Below are positions 1 to 21,609 of a DNA stretch of 64,000 bases, one piece after another. Origin of the DNA: Gadus chalcogrammus (Eukaryota > Chordata > Actinopteri > Gadiformes > Gadidae); assembly GCF_026213295.1 (NCBI RefSeq), contig NC_079412.1:19170127-19234126 (forward strand), given 5' to 3'. Positions within the stretch are counted from its first letter, which is position 1, and every line of letters starts with the position of its first letter. Made by a program: the position numbers and the translations under genes. The notes under the pieces are model-generated. The model did no database searches. It was given only the letters and a program-made list of their open reading frames with translations, and had not been told where the DNA came from.

Positions 1-1375
1 GAGGCTTCCAGAATTTCCTGATTGAAAAACGAAGAACATACTGTACTGTTGATATTTAGACAAATTCCTTTTGGTCTTCTGGGATAATGTTGGTCGAAAA
101 ATAGTAAGTAAAAAAATGAAATAAGTGACTTGATGTTGCTTCATCTCAGGGACAGGAAGTGAATGTTAATGAATGCCTTTTGTACAACAACAAGGTATTC
201 ATGTTTTCTGGGTTTAGTTTCCTAACCATATCTCTGGCCTAGCAAGAACAGATGCTGGCAAATCAGTTACACCGCTAAAGCCACTAGTAGCCAATGCCTT
301 TTGCACAATCGTTTGACTTTACCTGTGGTTCCCTTATAGTGCTCCAAACAAAGTACCACATTCACAAGCCAAGTTTATTGACAATAAGTTAAGAAAATCT
401 CCCACCAACTATGGAGATCACATCTCTGACATCTAAAATAATGGAGACATCTGGTATAGATTGAAAAGATGATTTCAAGAGAAATAAGTAATTGTTGAAA
501 TAAGTAATTGTTGCGTGAGCACGTCCAAAGTTCATCCCGCCGGAAGTGACCACTTGTCATACAAGTGGCCGATTTTTACTCATCCCTACAATGATTAAGG
601 AGGCCAGGTAACATATAATCTGATTCATACTTTAATCAACATTGACACACATGTGTACTTTCAGCTAAATGTTCATCCCTTAACAGGGATTTCCCTGCAG
701 TTGAAATTGTTATTATTTCACTTTTATTTAAAGAAACAGTTGCTGCTGGTACAGCCACATACAGTAAATATTCAGGGATCATTATAAAGAGAGGAAGAGA
801 TTGAGAGTTGTGTCTGTTCATTTGAAACATCTTTCTCTTTATGCCCCACTCTGTAAAGGCATATTTCACATATATATACAACCATATTGATATTTAACCA
901 TATGAAAGATCTTTGTCTTCATGCCCAATTCTGCATTGGCCTGTTGCACATTTATGCAACCATATTTGTATTTGACAAACTATGAGCTTAACATGGTAGC
1001 AGCACATACATCTGTATTGTCTCAGATAACATTGCACACCACAGATGATCTGTCATGTTCCGGTTGGTCATCAGCAATCATTGAACCAATTGAAGCAGCT
1101 TTATTTTTGTAAGGATTCTTCAACTTACCTATTAACCAGGGAGAGGGAGAGAAAACATCCTTTTCAGTTAGGCAAACCAGAGGGGAGGGAACTCAAACCT
1201 AAACACTTTAAAAGATATCAAACATGCAAAGCAAACCACTGGTCAGTGTGCAGGCATCCTCTGTAGCTAACAGTGTCGTGTTGAACACATTAAGTGGGGC
1301 AAAGTACTTATTTTGTTTCACCTAGATTTACCGAACAAACTCAAACTCAAATACTGTCAAAATAGTATTAGTAAG
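1..1375. other. Intergenic DNA upstream of mfsd4a, no gene recognised
   Basis: AT-rich sequence with only short open frames on either strand and no recognisable protein family. The last part should carry the mfsd4a promoter and 5' UTR, but I see no convincing TATA box or CpG island. A noncoding first exon or the end of a neighbouring gene cannot be excluded. Confidence 0.5.
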
Positions 1376-6617
<5,242 letters not shown>

Positions 6618-7746
6618 GGGCCACTGTGCTGTTCTGGCTGGTCATTTTGGTGCCAGAAGAGAAAATTACATATTTGTTCTCAGGATGTCAAAGCACTCCC
6701 AGCTCTTTAATGATCCTGTTGCAGCATTGACATTATGTGAAGTATAATGTTTTAGTTTGTAAGTGCATGTCTCTCGCTATTGTTTGGTTTGAATGAATGA
6801 TCGTTAAGATGTTTGTAAAGAATTACTCACAAGATTGCAAACACTATTGCATTTTCATATTTTCTTTTCTTAATGTGAGACATTTGTGTACAAAGATGTG
6901 TTTGCCTCATTTTATTATAATCCAGTTTTGTAAGGATTAAGTACGACTAAGCGTGTACTGAGTCTTAGCCTAGAAAGTACATGTTTTTTGTCTAGAATTG
7001 AAATGCCTAGGCTACAGCATTACAGAGTGTGTGCTACTGTGAATACGTTTAAAACTTTAACTGTATGCATAACAAACCAACCAAAACTAAGAATCCTCAG
7101 GGCTGTTTTGGTTCATCCAGAGAGAGCAACGCTTTGGGAAATATATGCAGTTTTTCTCTACTGACCCACCAAAACCCTCTCGAATCTGGTTTGTTTTATG
7201 TAAAAAGATGTCAAGCACCAAGATAACACTGTTTATGTTTCACAGTCAAGTTTTCCAATTAAAATGTTGTTGCTCATGAACTCCATTAACAAAGGAAATT
7301 AATCCCATTTTATTAACATTACAAGTACACAAATGAGTGCATGTCTTATCTTGCTTTCCTATAAAGGTGCAATGTGTTGTCTTGACCCTGTGGTTGCGAC
7401 AGCGAGTTAATATAAACTGACCAAGTAGTTAATGGTCATCTAAAATAAGGTTTTTCATATATATATATGATGAATAACTGTACTGTTACTATTGTATTGT
7501 GTACACAAATCCATGATGAAAGACCAAAAATGCAACATATGCAGTCTTAGGTTTTTATTTGTTTCCGAACTAACGTGTTCAAGGTGAAAGAGTCAGCGTT
7601 TTACAAAGTCATCAAACCGATGTGACAGAAACCTGATTAAATTCAGAATCACACACACACACATCAGAGACCTCACACCCGTAAGACCGTGATCCTCTCT
7701 GCCTTGGAACAGCTGCAGCTTGTCAACGTTTGACTGCAGGGTTGCT
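6618..7746. other. Convergent 3' UTR / intergenic region between mfsd4a and chia
   Basis: AT-rich noncoding DNA between two convergent stop codons. It holds a possible ATTAAA poly(A) signal for mfsd4a (7258-7263) and a clear reverse-strand AATAAA for chia (7554-7559). No open frame here resembles a known protein. Confidence 0.6.
7554..7559 (-). promoter_or_regulatory. Poly(A) signal AATAAA of chia
   Basis: The plus strand reads TTTATT, so the minus strand has AATAAA, about 190 nt after the chitinase stop codon. Position and orientation fit the end of that transcript. Confidence 0.65.
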
Positions 7747-10634
7747 CTAGGCCCAGTTGCAGCAACTGCAGGAGGTGTCAAAGACCAGCCCATTGGTACA
7801 GTGCTGGAAGTATGTCTTGCCCATGCTGCACTGGTAGAATTGGTTCTTGTTGGTCGGGTCTGGGAACATTCCGTTGCCCTTGCCCACGCAGAAGGTGGCG
7901 CTCATGCCCTTGGTTCCAGGGTCAGAGCCGCCACCCGAGCTGCTTCCACCACCGGAGCTGCTTCCACCACCGGAGCTGCTTCCACCACCGGAGCTGCTTC
8001 CCCCGTCACTGGTCACACCTTTGATAGGTGGCAGGGGAGTCGCAGGGGCAGTGCAAGCTGCAGACAGATGCATAGAGACGTATTACAATGTAGGCCGTAG
8101 CTACAGCCCAATACAAAAGTGGTCATTGCTTTGCATTGTATTTTTGAGCGCATAACCACACACAACCTTCACATGCACTCACATGCGGACTCCAGGCCGA
8201 GGCCCTTCTTCAGCACGTTGATGAGGGGGTATTTCCCCTGGTTGCAGAAGGTTCCACTGTAGTCGTCCATGTCAAGGGTCCAGACCATGGCTCCGGCAAA
8301 GTTGTTCTTCTTCACCCAGTCAACCTAAAGACAGCCACAAGTAGGTGATGACCAGTTCTTCGACCCATAATCAAAAACATGGCGGTTATGTCTGCACTTC
8401 CATGTTGAAAGATGGAGACTTTGCTTCATTTAACCCCTATCATTTAAGGAGGACATCCATAAGGAACGTGAGAGTTCACCTATTAGCTATTGTTCCTGTC
8501 AGGAATGGACAACATTAAATCTGCAGCATTTGCTTTTCATCAAGACGACACTGATTATAATTGGAAGGAACAGCGTCCTGCCTACCTTAATCTGGAAGCT
8601 CTTCATGTTGTCATAGCCCACCCACTGGTTTCCTTTGTAGGCATAGGGCACATCCTGGACCGCGTTCCACACCTCAGTCCCTCCTTTCAGGAAGTCACAG
8701 ATCTGGAAGATAATGAAAGAAAATGGTCAATTCATACATAATCACTCATCGTCATGTATTCCTGTTTGAAAAACATGTTATGTGAAGTATAGCAAGGAAA
8801 ACCGACACAAAAACAACTGATCGCAAGTCCGCTGGCATGACAGGGCATCAGGATACGTTACAACACTTTGTTATAATGTGTTCAGCAGTACCTCAAAGTA
8901 AGCCAGCTCTCCGGCCTCTTGTGTGTACTTTCCAGGGGTTCCAGCTCCGGCAGTGGGGGCCCCAACACCGTGGTTGGCAGGGTTACGCAGGGTAAAGGTG
9001 TTGCCATAGGTGGGGAATCCGACCATCAGCTTGTCAGCTGGGGCTCCGTTGTCCTTCCAGTAGTTCATGGCGTAGTCCTGGAACAAAAGCAGGGCGATAG
9101 CTCAGTTTAGGAGCAACGCTTTGCAAAAACGATGTTTTGAGGCCTTCTTTTTTTTATATTGTGCATGTTGTGCAGGACAGTTAATCCATCCTGTTGGGTC
9201 CATGTTAGGATTCACAGGAGTATTTGGCGAGTCTGTCTTGACTTACGACGTTGAAGTAGATGAATCCACCGTGGTCCTCGGGGCCCTTGAACAGGGGACT
9301 GACCTCTCCGGTCATGGGGTCCCAGGAGCCATGGAAGTCGTAGGTCATGACGTTGATCATATCCAGGGCCCTGCTCAGCAAAGAAGTCATAAGGTTTGAG
9401 GCAACTGTTCGACCGCCCGACAAAGAAGAATACAATTTGGAATTGTATCTCCCACCAGGAGAAAAGGAGTTAAAATCGCGTTTTTTTTTACACCTGTTTA
9501 ATAAGTTGAACTTACTGGCCCAGAGCCGGGATCTCATAGGCAGTTTCGATGTTGCCCTGGCCGGCAGCCACAGCGGCGGAGAGGAGGAGACGGGCCCTGC
9601 TGGTCTTCTTGGCCTCGGCCTCAAAGGCAGCTCTCATCTCCTGTGGGAGGAGGACAGGGGCCGTCAGATGCCCGAGGGCCAAACAGGAGGCCATGTTGTT
9701 GTGTTCATCTCACTGCTTTGACCAACAGGGCATTTCGTTTGATTTGCAGTATCAAAAAATTAGAGGATCAAAAAGAGGCGTTGATCAAATGAGTCCCAAG
9801 CGCCTTCGAAACACAGGCGACCTGCAAGAGACGGACGACTCACTTGAAGCAGAACCGAATAGTAGTGCTTGTCCTCTGGGGGGCTTCCTCTGAGGGCTGG
9901 GTACTCCCAGTCGATGTCAAGCCCGTCAAACTCATACTTCCTCAGGAACACCACGACAGAGTTGATAAAGGTTTGGCGATTGGTTGGACTGGCCACCATG
10001 GCTGAGAAGCTTTTTTTGAAAAGGGTTTGTGTTAGCACAAAAAATAGCCTAGTATGGAAATGGTAACTTTAAAGGAATTATGAAGATCAAACAGCTTTAC
10101 CCTGCAGATCCGAAGTTCCATCCGCCCACAGACAGAAGAGTCTTCAACTCGCCGTTCCTGGAAGAAGAAAGTGGTTTAAGACCTGATGATTTCCCTTCAT
10201 AATTCTCAACCATTGAAACAAGAAATTAAATCCCACAGGGTTGGAGGAAGAAACCGCTCAGACTCGGTGGTTCTGACTCACTGGTTCTTCAAGCCGTTGA
10301 ACTGGCTGTACAGCTCCACGTCGTTCCACTCGTAGGTGGCCAGCATGTTGTTCTTCATCGTGGCGAAGGCGTACAGGAGATGGGTGCACAGGCAGGGGTC
10401 AATGTTGGTGGGCATGTAGATGGTGGGGGGGGGTCTGTACTGAGCCCAGTTGGTGAAGTAACATGACAGCTTGAAGGCAGATCCTGTGATAGAAGACCAA
10501 TTTGCAGTTTCAAATAAATTCTCAAGGTCTCATCAAAGGCTCATCGAAGGTTCATATGCATGTAATACAATACTCAAATTACATCAAATGTAATTTAGGT
10601 CGGTCTTAGTCTACTGTTAATTGAGTGATATACC

Positions 10635-10679
<45 letters not shown>

Positions 10680-10916
10680 TTATTGAGAGTTCTTACCAAG
10701 CTGTGCGTTGAACAAGAGGGCCAGAGCTGTGAAAGGAGAAGTATCGTTAATCCAAAGAAAGACAGAAAACTTTCTTTTATCACATTCATCATTTATGTAA
10801 TAACTTTAAAATCATCAAAAACTCTTGACAGCCGTCTTTATTATACTATAATAAAAAGGAGGCTATCCCTTATACAGGGAAATAAACTCACCCGCCACAA
10901 CCAGTAGTTTACCCAT
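7747..10916 (-). CDS. chia: Acidic chitinase, GH18 with chitin-binding domain (eleven exons)
   Basis: Secreted endochitinase that hydrolyses beta-1,4-linked N-acetylglucosamine; in fish typically a stomach digestive enzyme. Exons in transcript order: 10892-10916, 10697-10726, 10282-10483, 10101-10157, 9844-10009, 9516-9640, 9247-9370, 8892-9077, 8586-8702, 8183-8324, 7747-8057; total 1485 nt (494 aa). Residues 1-21 form a signal peptide ([21 protein letters not shown]), then the mature start [13 protein letters not shown]. The GH18 motif DGLDIDWE places Asp136, Asp138 and Glu140 at the numbering used for mammalian AMCase, so the catalytic centre is intact. SVGGW (exon 4), [10 protein letters not shown] (exon 7) and [11 protein letters not shown] (exon 10) are further GH18 motifs. 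The last exon has a Gly/Ser linker and a six-cysteine CBM14 domain ending CSCCNWA. No breaks are visible. Fish have several chia paralogues and I cannot tell which this is. Confidence 0.95.
7943..8004 (-). repeat. 18-bp tandem repeat encoding the chitinase Gly/Ser linker
   Basis: Inside the last chia exon an 18-bp unit coding for GGGSSS repeats about four times between the catalytic and chitin-binding domains. The period is a multiple of three, so unit number can change without a frameshift. Linker length is therefore likely to vary between alleles or paralogues. Confidence 0.8.
10635..10677. repeat. (TA)n microsatellite in chia intron 2
   Basis: About 42 bp of alternating TA located just beyond exon 2 (10697-10726) on the intron side. 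Confidence 0.95.
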
Positions 10917-10953
10917 GATTGCCTCGTACTGGTCTGTCCCTGGGAGGCCATGC

Positions 10954-10960
10954 TTTTATA
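10954..10960 (-). promoter_or_regulatory. TATA box of chia
   Basis: The minus strand reads GGGTATAAAAGC; TATAAAA ends 38 nt before the start codon at 10916. At the usual TATA-to-start distance transcription would begin near 10925-10930, giving a very short 5' UTR, as expected of a strongly tissue-specific digestive-enzyme gene. Confidence 0.7.
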
Positions 10961-11994
10961 CCCTAAAACTTTACATAAACCTACTCCAATGGTTTGTTTT
11001 CAAGAAAGAGTTTATTTGCTAAAGATAAGTTCACTACAGACTATCAAGCAAGTTGCATGCACGGAGCAGTGTGTGATTACTTATCAAGCTCACACATCTT
11101 TATGACTCATGTTGGGAATTTTACTAAAATGAATAGATTGATGGATTGGTTGTGGAATGACTTGATGTGGTTTCAGTTATTACAAGGCATTCATATTATA
11201 TATCTTCATGACACTGCCCAACTACATATCGCTGTTTTGTATTGATTAGTCCTGCTCAGGATTAAAGTATAATATGACCTTTCAGTATTTTTATAGTATT
11301 GGTACTTCATGTGTTGGATTGTTCTGTGCGAGGTGGGCTACAGGATGACCTTGTGAAGGGTGTAACAGCACTCAAAACTAGATTAGGGATTGACCGTTCC
11401 TATGTACACCACAATATTGTTTTCTTCATTTATTTGGTTTTCTACAGACCTAAGTAAGTACATGTCTGTTTTTTTTTTACAATAATGCTCCAATTTCTAA
11501 ACATTTCTCAACAGTGTTTTAATTAAACTATATAGTTAACACATGACGTAAAGGAAAGCTTTCCATTAGATCATATTAATATTAATATAAATATTACAAA
11601 CCAATAGGCTACTGGTTAATATCAAATAATCTGAATGTGTCATACAACTGCTGACCGTTAAACTAAACTTTAATCAAACATGTTTAGTTGACAGAAACCA
11701 AAAGGCAAATTTAAAAGAGAAAATAATGCAAACTGCTTTCATTGGATATGTGTTAAGATTTGAATATACAGCAGAATTGCAAAAACTTATCTAATCGTTT
11801 TGCCCCCAGTGAAGTACCACAGTACCTTATCTCCATACATTTATGTAATATTTAATAAAGGGAGGTGTCAATGGAAAACATTGGTCAGGGCCAAGATGCA
11901 GCACAGCAGAAAAGGTTAAAGAAGTGATTGTTCTGTTTTCTTCTGCTGTTATAATTCCACTCAGGTATACCTATACCCTCCCTACCCTCTAGTA

Positions 11995-12071
11995 TAGGAG
12001 GACGATCAAGTTCCATTTGAACATAGTATAGAGTCTATACTATGTTCAAATGGAACTTGATCGTCCTCCTA
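11995..12071. repeat. Perfect 37-bp inverted repeat with 3-nt loop
   Basis: Arms 11995-12031 and 12035-12071 are exact reverse complements separated by AGT. The arms contain ATCAAGTTCCATTTGAAC and CATAGTATAG. No coding sequence overlaps. It could form a cruciform or a long RNA hairpin, or be the scar of a recent inverted duplication. Confidence 0.95.
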
Positions 12072-13023
12072 AACTAAAATAATATGTTATATATTCCCTA
12101 GTCTCCCTTTGAGAAGGTGAAACTTGTATTTCATTCAGATGACTTGTGAATATGTTTTAGATCAATAGCTGGCCAAACTAGGTCCACGTGTCAAAATGCA
12201 AAAATGTTTCCCAACCAAATGCGGCAAATGCCAATTATTTGCCACAAACAGTCCAAGGTGTAAACCGGTTGTGTTGCAGAATTTAAACTTAACACAAAAA
12301 CATTACACTCCATAGTGTGAAAGATTGTTCAACAGCATATGGTGTTTTAATGGAGAGGCTATTAGAGTATATTAGCAATTATTAGCTGGAAAGTTGTTTA
12401 GAGACACGTGATGAATATCGACTTTGGACAACACTTGAGAACAACATACGTCAGAAAATAAAACAACAAATAAAAAAATAATTTATAGGTCATTATGCAA
12501 TACATGCAAATTATATAAAGTGCATATCGAGCGTGATGTATTTGTTCACACAGCACGGACGGACACGCAGTGGTAAATGTCGGTATCTTGCGCCACCTAG
12601 TGTTAAATACAGAAATCAACTCATACACCATGGATGCGAAATATCCTTTTATCAGCCATATCCTGTCCCTGCGATCGATAAGTCATGTACGATTGTTCAA
12701 TGTGCATGCATTCTGAACATTACAGCATTTCGTGGGTACCAGAGCTCTCATTTAAAAAAAAGTGATACACAAGTAACATTATGAGTGGAGTGCTAGGCCT
12801 TTTTCACTATATTCTCTAGTTATATTTCCCATCCAATCATCTCAAATCCTCGCTTTCTTTTTTCTTTTTACTTTCCATTAAATCTTAAAGTATATTATTA
12901 AAGCCAACACTTTCAGCCTACGTGAACTCAGCAAAACAACACAACAGCTCTCCAGCAGCAGTGAGAAAACTAGGAAGGGCAGAGTGGAGAAGGTGACGTC
13001 ACCACTTGGAAGCTGAGCCCATT

Positions 13024-13127
13024 GTTGCCAGATTGGGCAATACTTCCTGCCCAATCTGGCAACACTGCTAGAACGCGCTGCAGCCAGGGTTGCCAGATTT
13101 GGCCGGAAATATTGACCAATCTGGCAA
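13024..13127. repeat. Pair of GTTGCCAGAT hairpins upstream of cdc42
   Basis: First hairpin: 16-bp perfect arms GTTGCCAGATTGGGCA (13024-13039) and its complement (13048-13063) around an 8-nt loop. A second, imperfect hairpin with the same motif lies at about 13088-13127. Similar GTTGCCAGAT sequences occur at the ends of small DNA transposons, so this is probably an old MITE remnant close to the cdc42 transcription start. Confidence 0.8.
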
Positions 13128-13657
13128 CACTGGCTGAGCCCTCAGTACTGAACAGAGCTGCTCGTGCCAACGCCCGGCTTTACACGGGGCTTTAACAGAG
13201 ACACAAACGGACTGTGGTAGGACCATCAAACTATTGACATATCTTCTCTAAAACGTTTACTATTTATTGGTCTGGAACAGTTCATCGTGTTTGTTGTCGG
13301 TGTTGTGAATCGGGAAACCACGTCGATTAACCGAGCTGTTAGCTGACTCAGGCGGGGCTTTACCGCTAGCTAGGTCGCTGACCAAAATGATTGTGACGGC
13401 TAGCATCGCTTTGACTCTTCGCTAACTCCCCACAACGATGACATGATAATGACTGTAACAACGATGTGGAAGGATGGTGTTGCTTAAAAAATCCGCTTTG
13501 CAACATCACAGAGCGATTGAGCCACTGCGTCTGTGAGTGGCTAGCTAGTGTCTCCAACTCGGAGCTATGTGGGGCCATCCTGTCGAGGCACTTCGTAGTC
13601 AATCGTCATCGTCAATACTGAATCGTTAGTTTCAATTCATTCATGAACGTGACTTGA

Positions 13658-15865
<2,208 letters not shown>

Positions 15866-16797
15866 AATCTCTCCGGGACTCTTCCACCTCCTAGCTTTCA
15901 AACCCAAAATGAAAAATGTTGAAAGAAATTCCAGAGCAAAACCCTCATTCTAATACGTTTATAGATTGAGTTGCAAGTCCTGATATGTTGGGGACTATAT
16001 TATTCCATGATTGTTTTTATTTGAAGATTCAATACTGCGTTATATATGATAGACTTAACAGTTTTGTGATCCAAACACTGGATAGTATTTACTGAGCTTA
16101 GTGTGTTCAACATGAGGGCCGACGACATGTTAACCGGTGCACATTCACGGAGACTACACAACAGTGGAGACCCACTGTTATGTAAAAATGTGTTTACTCA
16201 AGAGCCATCATTACGCAAATACCACACATACAACAATGTTAATGACAGTTTGCCTGCAGTGTAGGCTCTTGGCTCCTGTCTCACACCTTATTTATAACCA
16301 TGTTCTTTATCCTCGTCAAGAAAGGCCCTCATCGAATTCTAGTGCTCACTGCCACCATTCATCTATCAAAATTGTCATTATGTGTGTTACATTATTTTTA
16401 CATTTATGAAATCCAACATTGTATCACTGTCCCATTGTGTGAAATGATCATACTAGAAATACCATAATTTAAAAGATGGCTCAAACTTAAAACTTACAAG
16501 AGTAGCACATATCTTGGTAACATCAGAGCTGATTATATTAACATTGCTAAATGTTGTTAAATATGAACTATTTGAAAGTTTACACATGAATGGAATATAG
16601 TTCATGTATTATTTGGCATGGTAATCGATGTCAGAGAGATAGCAGCCCTGATATCCAGTCAAAGGTGGCATCAAATCATGGGAAGTGAAGCTTCAAACGA
16701 GTGAACAAAAAATGTTTACCTTGCTGTACATATGACTGTTTGATTTTTATATTGTATCTAAATGACTACTGTAATCTGCTTGTGAACAACTGACCAC

Positions 16798-16803
16798 AAT
16801 AAA
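16798..16803 (+). promoter_or_regulatory. Distal poly(A) signal of cdc42
   Basis: AATAAA in CACAATAAAACCAG, about 930 nt after the ubiquitous-type stop. It is the most plausible end of the long transcript; the hAT element begins about 330 nt further on. Confidence 0.55.
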
Positions 16804-17134
16804 ACCAGTATTACTTTAAACCCCCTTATGTGTTTGGTGACCGGTGACTATGACTCATGAACTTTAAAGCCTTAATAATGACCCTTGTCCAAAATGTGAT
16901 TAATGTGAGGACTGATCACTGATGATACACACCAGTTGTAAGGATCACATTTTGCAGAAAGGGATTGTATTTGTTTAAAATTGTTTATTGTGAACAAAAG
17001 TGCAAAGCATAGCAGAAACATACACCAAAAAATGTTCAAATGGGAGTGATTTGTTTTTCTTAAATGGCTCTCGCTATCAACAAGTGTACCGTGTTTTACT
17101 ATGAGATGGATCAATGAAACCAGTTACCTTAGGA

Positions 17135-18392
17135 CAGTGGTTCTCAAACTATGGTATGCGTACTACCGCTATCAAGTGGTACGCAGAGGAATTAGAAAAA
17201 ACATTAACATTGTTGAGAATAAAACATTTACATTGCCCAGCCTACTGAATTAATTCCCTTAATGCCTTTGAATATGTAATGTTCGTTTCCCTCGGTAAAG
17301 GGACATTAGCAGCTCCTATCGCCTATCGACGATCGGCAATTACTTCAGGGAGGACGTTCCTCCCCCAGCCTCCATTGACTCCTATTCATTTCCCCGAAAG
17401 TGTTGGCGGCCGGTGAACAACATGGGGTTCACACATGCGGCCGGGCTGCGGAGCCCGCGAGGAGGATTGATTTGATCTATAAATGAAGTCCCTCAATCTT
17501 AATTGTATTAACACCATGACCAACATTCTGAAACATCCATTAACATCCACATTTGCCTCAAACAATGTTAAGCTTACAGCCCATGCAAATTGTTGTTAAA
17601 TAATGTTCTTGTTCTTTTAATTGTTTGTTACTCCGATCGTTCTGTTTGATATTGTGGAAAGGATGTTAGTGAATGATTCAGAGCATTATGCATTTTAAAT
17701 GGCATCACCTTTGGTCTTGTGTCTTCATTTTTCCTAGAACAAATGTAGCTGAAAATAAACATAGCCAAATAACAACCAATAGCTTCAGTCATTGAAGGCA
17801 AAAATAGGCAAAATTCTATCCCCAGATTTTTTTAATTTAGTTTTACAAATCAAGAGTAGGCCTGATTTGACTAATTGGCTATGCATCCTTTCCTTCTGCC
17901 CTTGTAGTCCAAGACATGATGCCCACCAGCTTTCAAAGTACAATGCTGCCCCTGTGGATTAGTATCAATTCACATAACACCCTGAAACAACTTGAGTCTC
18001 ACATACGTACGCCACTAACAGTGCAAGCAGGTCAATGGCATCCAAGCACGCAATCCATCCTCCCTCACTTTAAAAACCACCAGCTGCCACTGTACGAACA
18101 GAGATACATTTACCATGAGATCATGTTCTCACTTGCTGTGTGTGTATGTGTATGTGTTTCCGTGTCTCTGTTCCAGTGCTACCACTTTGTACAGCTGACA
18201 ACAGCTAACAAAAAATAATATTTTTAAGAATAAATGTGCCTCCTGCATGAGATGTGCGCAGCTGAATAGGGCCACAGGCCTACGCAAATTCTGTATGTTG
18301 TTATATTTTATAACATCTGTCATAATCGTGGTAGTTGGGGAGACAAATATTTTCTGTGGTGGTATGCGGTATAAAAAGTTTGAGAACCACTG
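17135..18392. mobile_element. Nonautonomous hAT (Charlie-like) element with 8-bp target duplication
   Basis: Ends are CAGTGGTTCTCAAACT and its inverted copy AGTTTGAGAACCACTG, the classic end of a hAT group. Perfect duplicates CCTTAGGA flank it at 17127-17134 and 18393-18400. The 1258-bp interior has no transposase-like open frame, so it was mobilised in trans. It sits between the convergent cdc42 and F-box genes. Confidence 0.95.
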
Positions 18393-18572
18393 CCTTAGGA
18401 AGTCATATTATGGCTATATTCAGAGTATGTTCCATCAGATTGAATACCATCTGAGTGGCGGACTATATCAAGGAACGACAAATGAAATGGCTTGGGATCG
18501 TTGAGTTACAATACAATTGAGAAAAAATATTTTTTCTGCTCCGACTATAGATAAGTAATTCTTTCGAAACAT

Positions 18573-18578
18573 TTTATT
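18573..18578 (-). promoter_or_regulatory. Possible poly(A) signal of the F-box gene
   Basis: AATAAA on the minus strand about 170 nt after the F-box stop codon. Only position and motif support it. Confidence 0.4.
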
Positions 18579-18747
18579 TTACTTGGACAAAATATGCATG
18601 TAATTTGCAGCAATTAGGTGCGAGTGCAAGTGTTAAACGATAGACAAACAGTAATTTAAAGAAAATAGACAATATACCACAATTTTGCATTTAAAGTGCC
18701 GCATGCTTACATATTACATTTAATTTATATTCAATGTTGAATCCTTG

Positions 18748-20516
<1,769 letters not shown>

Positions 20517-20976
20517 AGAAACCGTGCATACATCATGATAGACTGACTCCCTGTTGCCGAACCCTCGCCTGCCTGACTACCGCTTGCTTCGCCCCATTTT
20601 GTCATCTACCCCGTGTCCCAATAAACCCTCTGTCCTTTTACCCCGTCTCTGCCTCCCTGTGTCCAGTGCCTGGGTCCCCTCGCCCCGCTCCTTAACAATG
20701 CAATTGTTTTTTGGAAAACTTGAAAATAATAAGACGATTAAAGTCCATTGTGGATTGTTTTAACCGAAATGTATTCAATAAAATTCTTTGAAATATTAAT
20801 CTGCTGTCTTTTTGTTAAAGGTATAAAGGGATAAAGTAGGCTAAACTTAAGCAGGTTGCCCACGTTAAACTGCTATATGCATCAGGCTACATGTCATTGT
20901 AAAAATTGTAAATGCATATGACTCAGGCATGTCAGTTTCACGTAAGCCAGTGAGGCTATGATTAAGCTAATCAATA

Positions 20977-21609
20977 TGGCGACACATTAGTGCCATAATT
21001 CACTAATGTGATAAAAGATGCATTCGGGCGTATTATATTATTCCACACGCGTAGATATTAACTGCGAGCGCGCAAATGATCTCTGCGCGCGCAAAACAGC
21101 CTCTCGCCCGCGCAAATTACCTCACCGCGCGCAAAACAGCCTCTCGCGAAAGATGTTTTTACGCTCTCGCTCGAATTTAATTTTGGCACTATGGGGTAGG
21201 GAACCAAGGCAGGGCAGGCTTTCCTATGATTGGCCGTTTCTGAAGCGCGATATTTGATTGACTGCCCTCCTCAGCCCTTCTCTCATTCAATTCTGAATTG
21301 CACAGTAAATGGCTGAAACGATAGTTACTTATTGTAACTCTAGATTCTATGAGTATAGGCGCAGCCTTTTAAGGCTATCGCTATAAGGTAAAAACATCTT
21401 CGCGAGAGGTTTTGCGCGCGCTGAGGTATTTTGCACGTGCGAGAGGCTGTTTTGCGCACGCGGAGGTAATTTGTGCTCGCGAGAGGCTGTTTTTCGTGCG
21501 CAGAGATAATTTGCGCCCTCGCAGTTAATATCTACGCGTGTGGAATAATATAATACGCCCGAATGCATCTTTTATCACATTAGTGAATTATGGCACTAAT
21601 GTGTCCCCA
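20977..21609. mobile_element. Fold-back MITE with long CG-rich inverted arms
   Basis: About 95 bp at each end are inverted copies with only about two mismatches (TGGSGACACATTAGTGCC inward). Inside these, both arms continue as diverged short tandem repeats of GCGCGCAAAACAGCCTCTCG-like sequence (to about 21160 and from about 21388). A ~220-bp centre separates them. TA dinucleotides flank the element, as for Tc1/mariner-type MITEs. No coding capacity. Confidence 0.8.

Noticed and set aside
7720..8155. Plus-strand frames of 70-126 residues opposite the chitinase last exon
   Set aside because: Antisense shadows of the exon; their repeats mirror the Gly/Ser linker.
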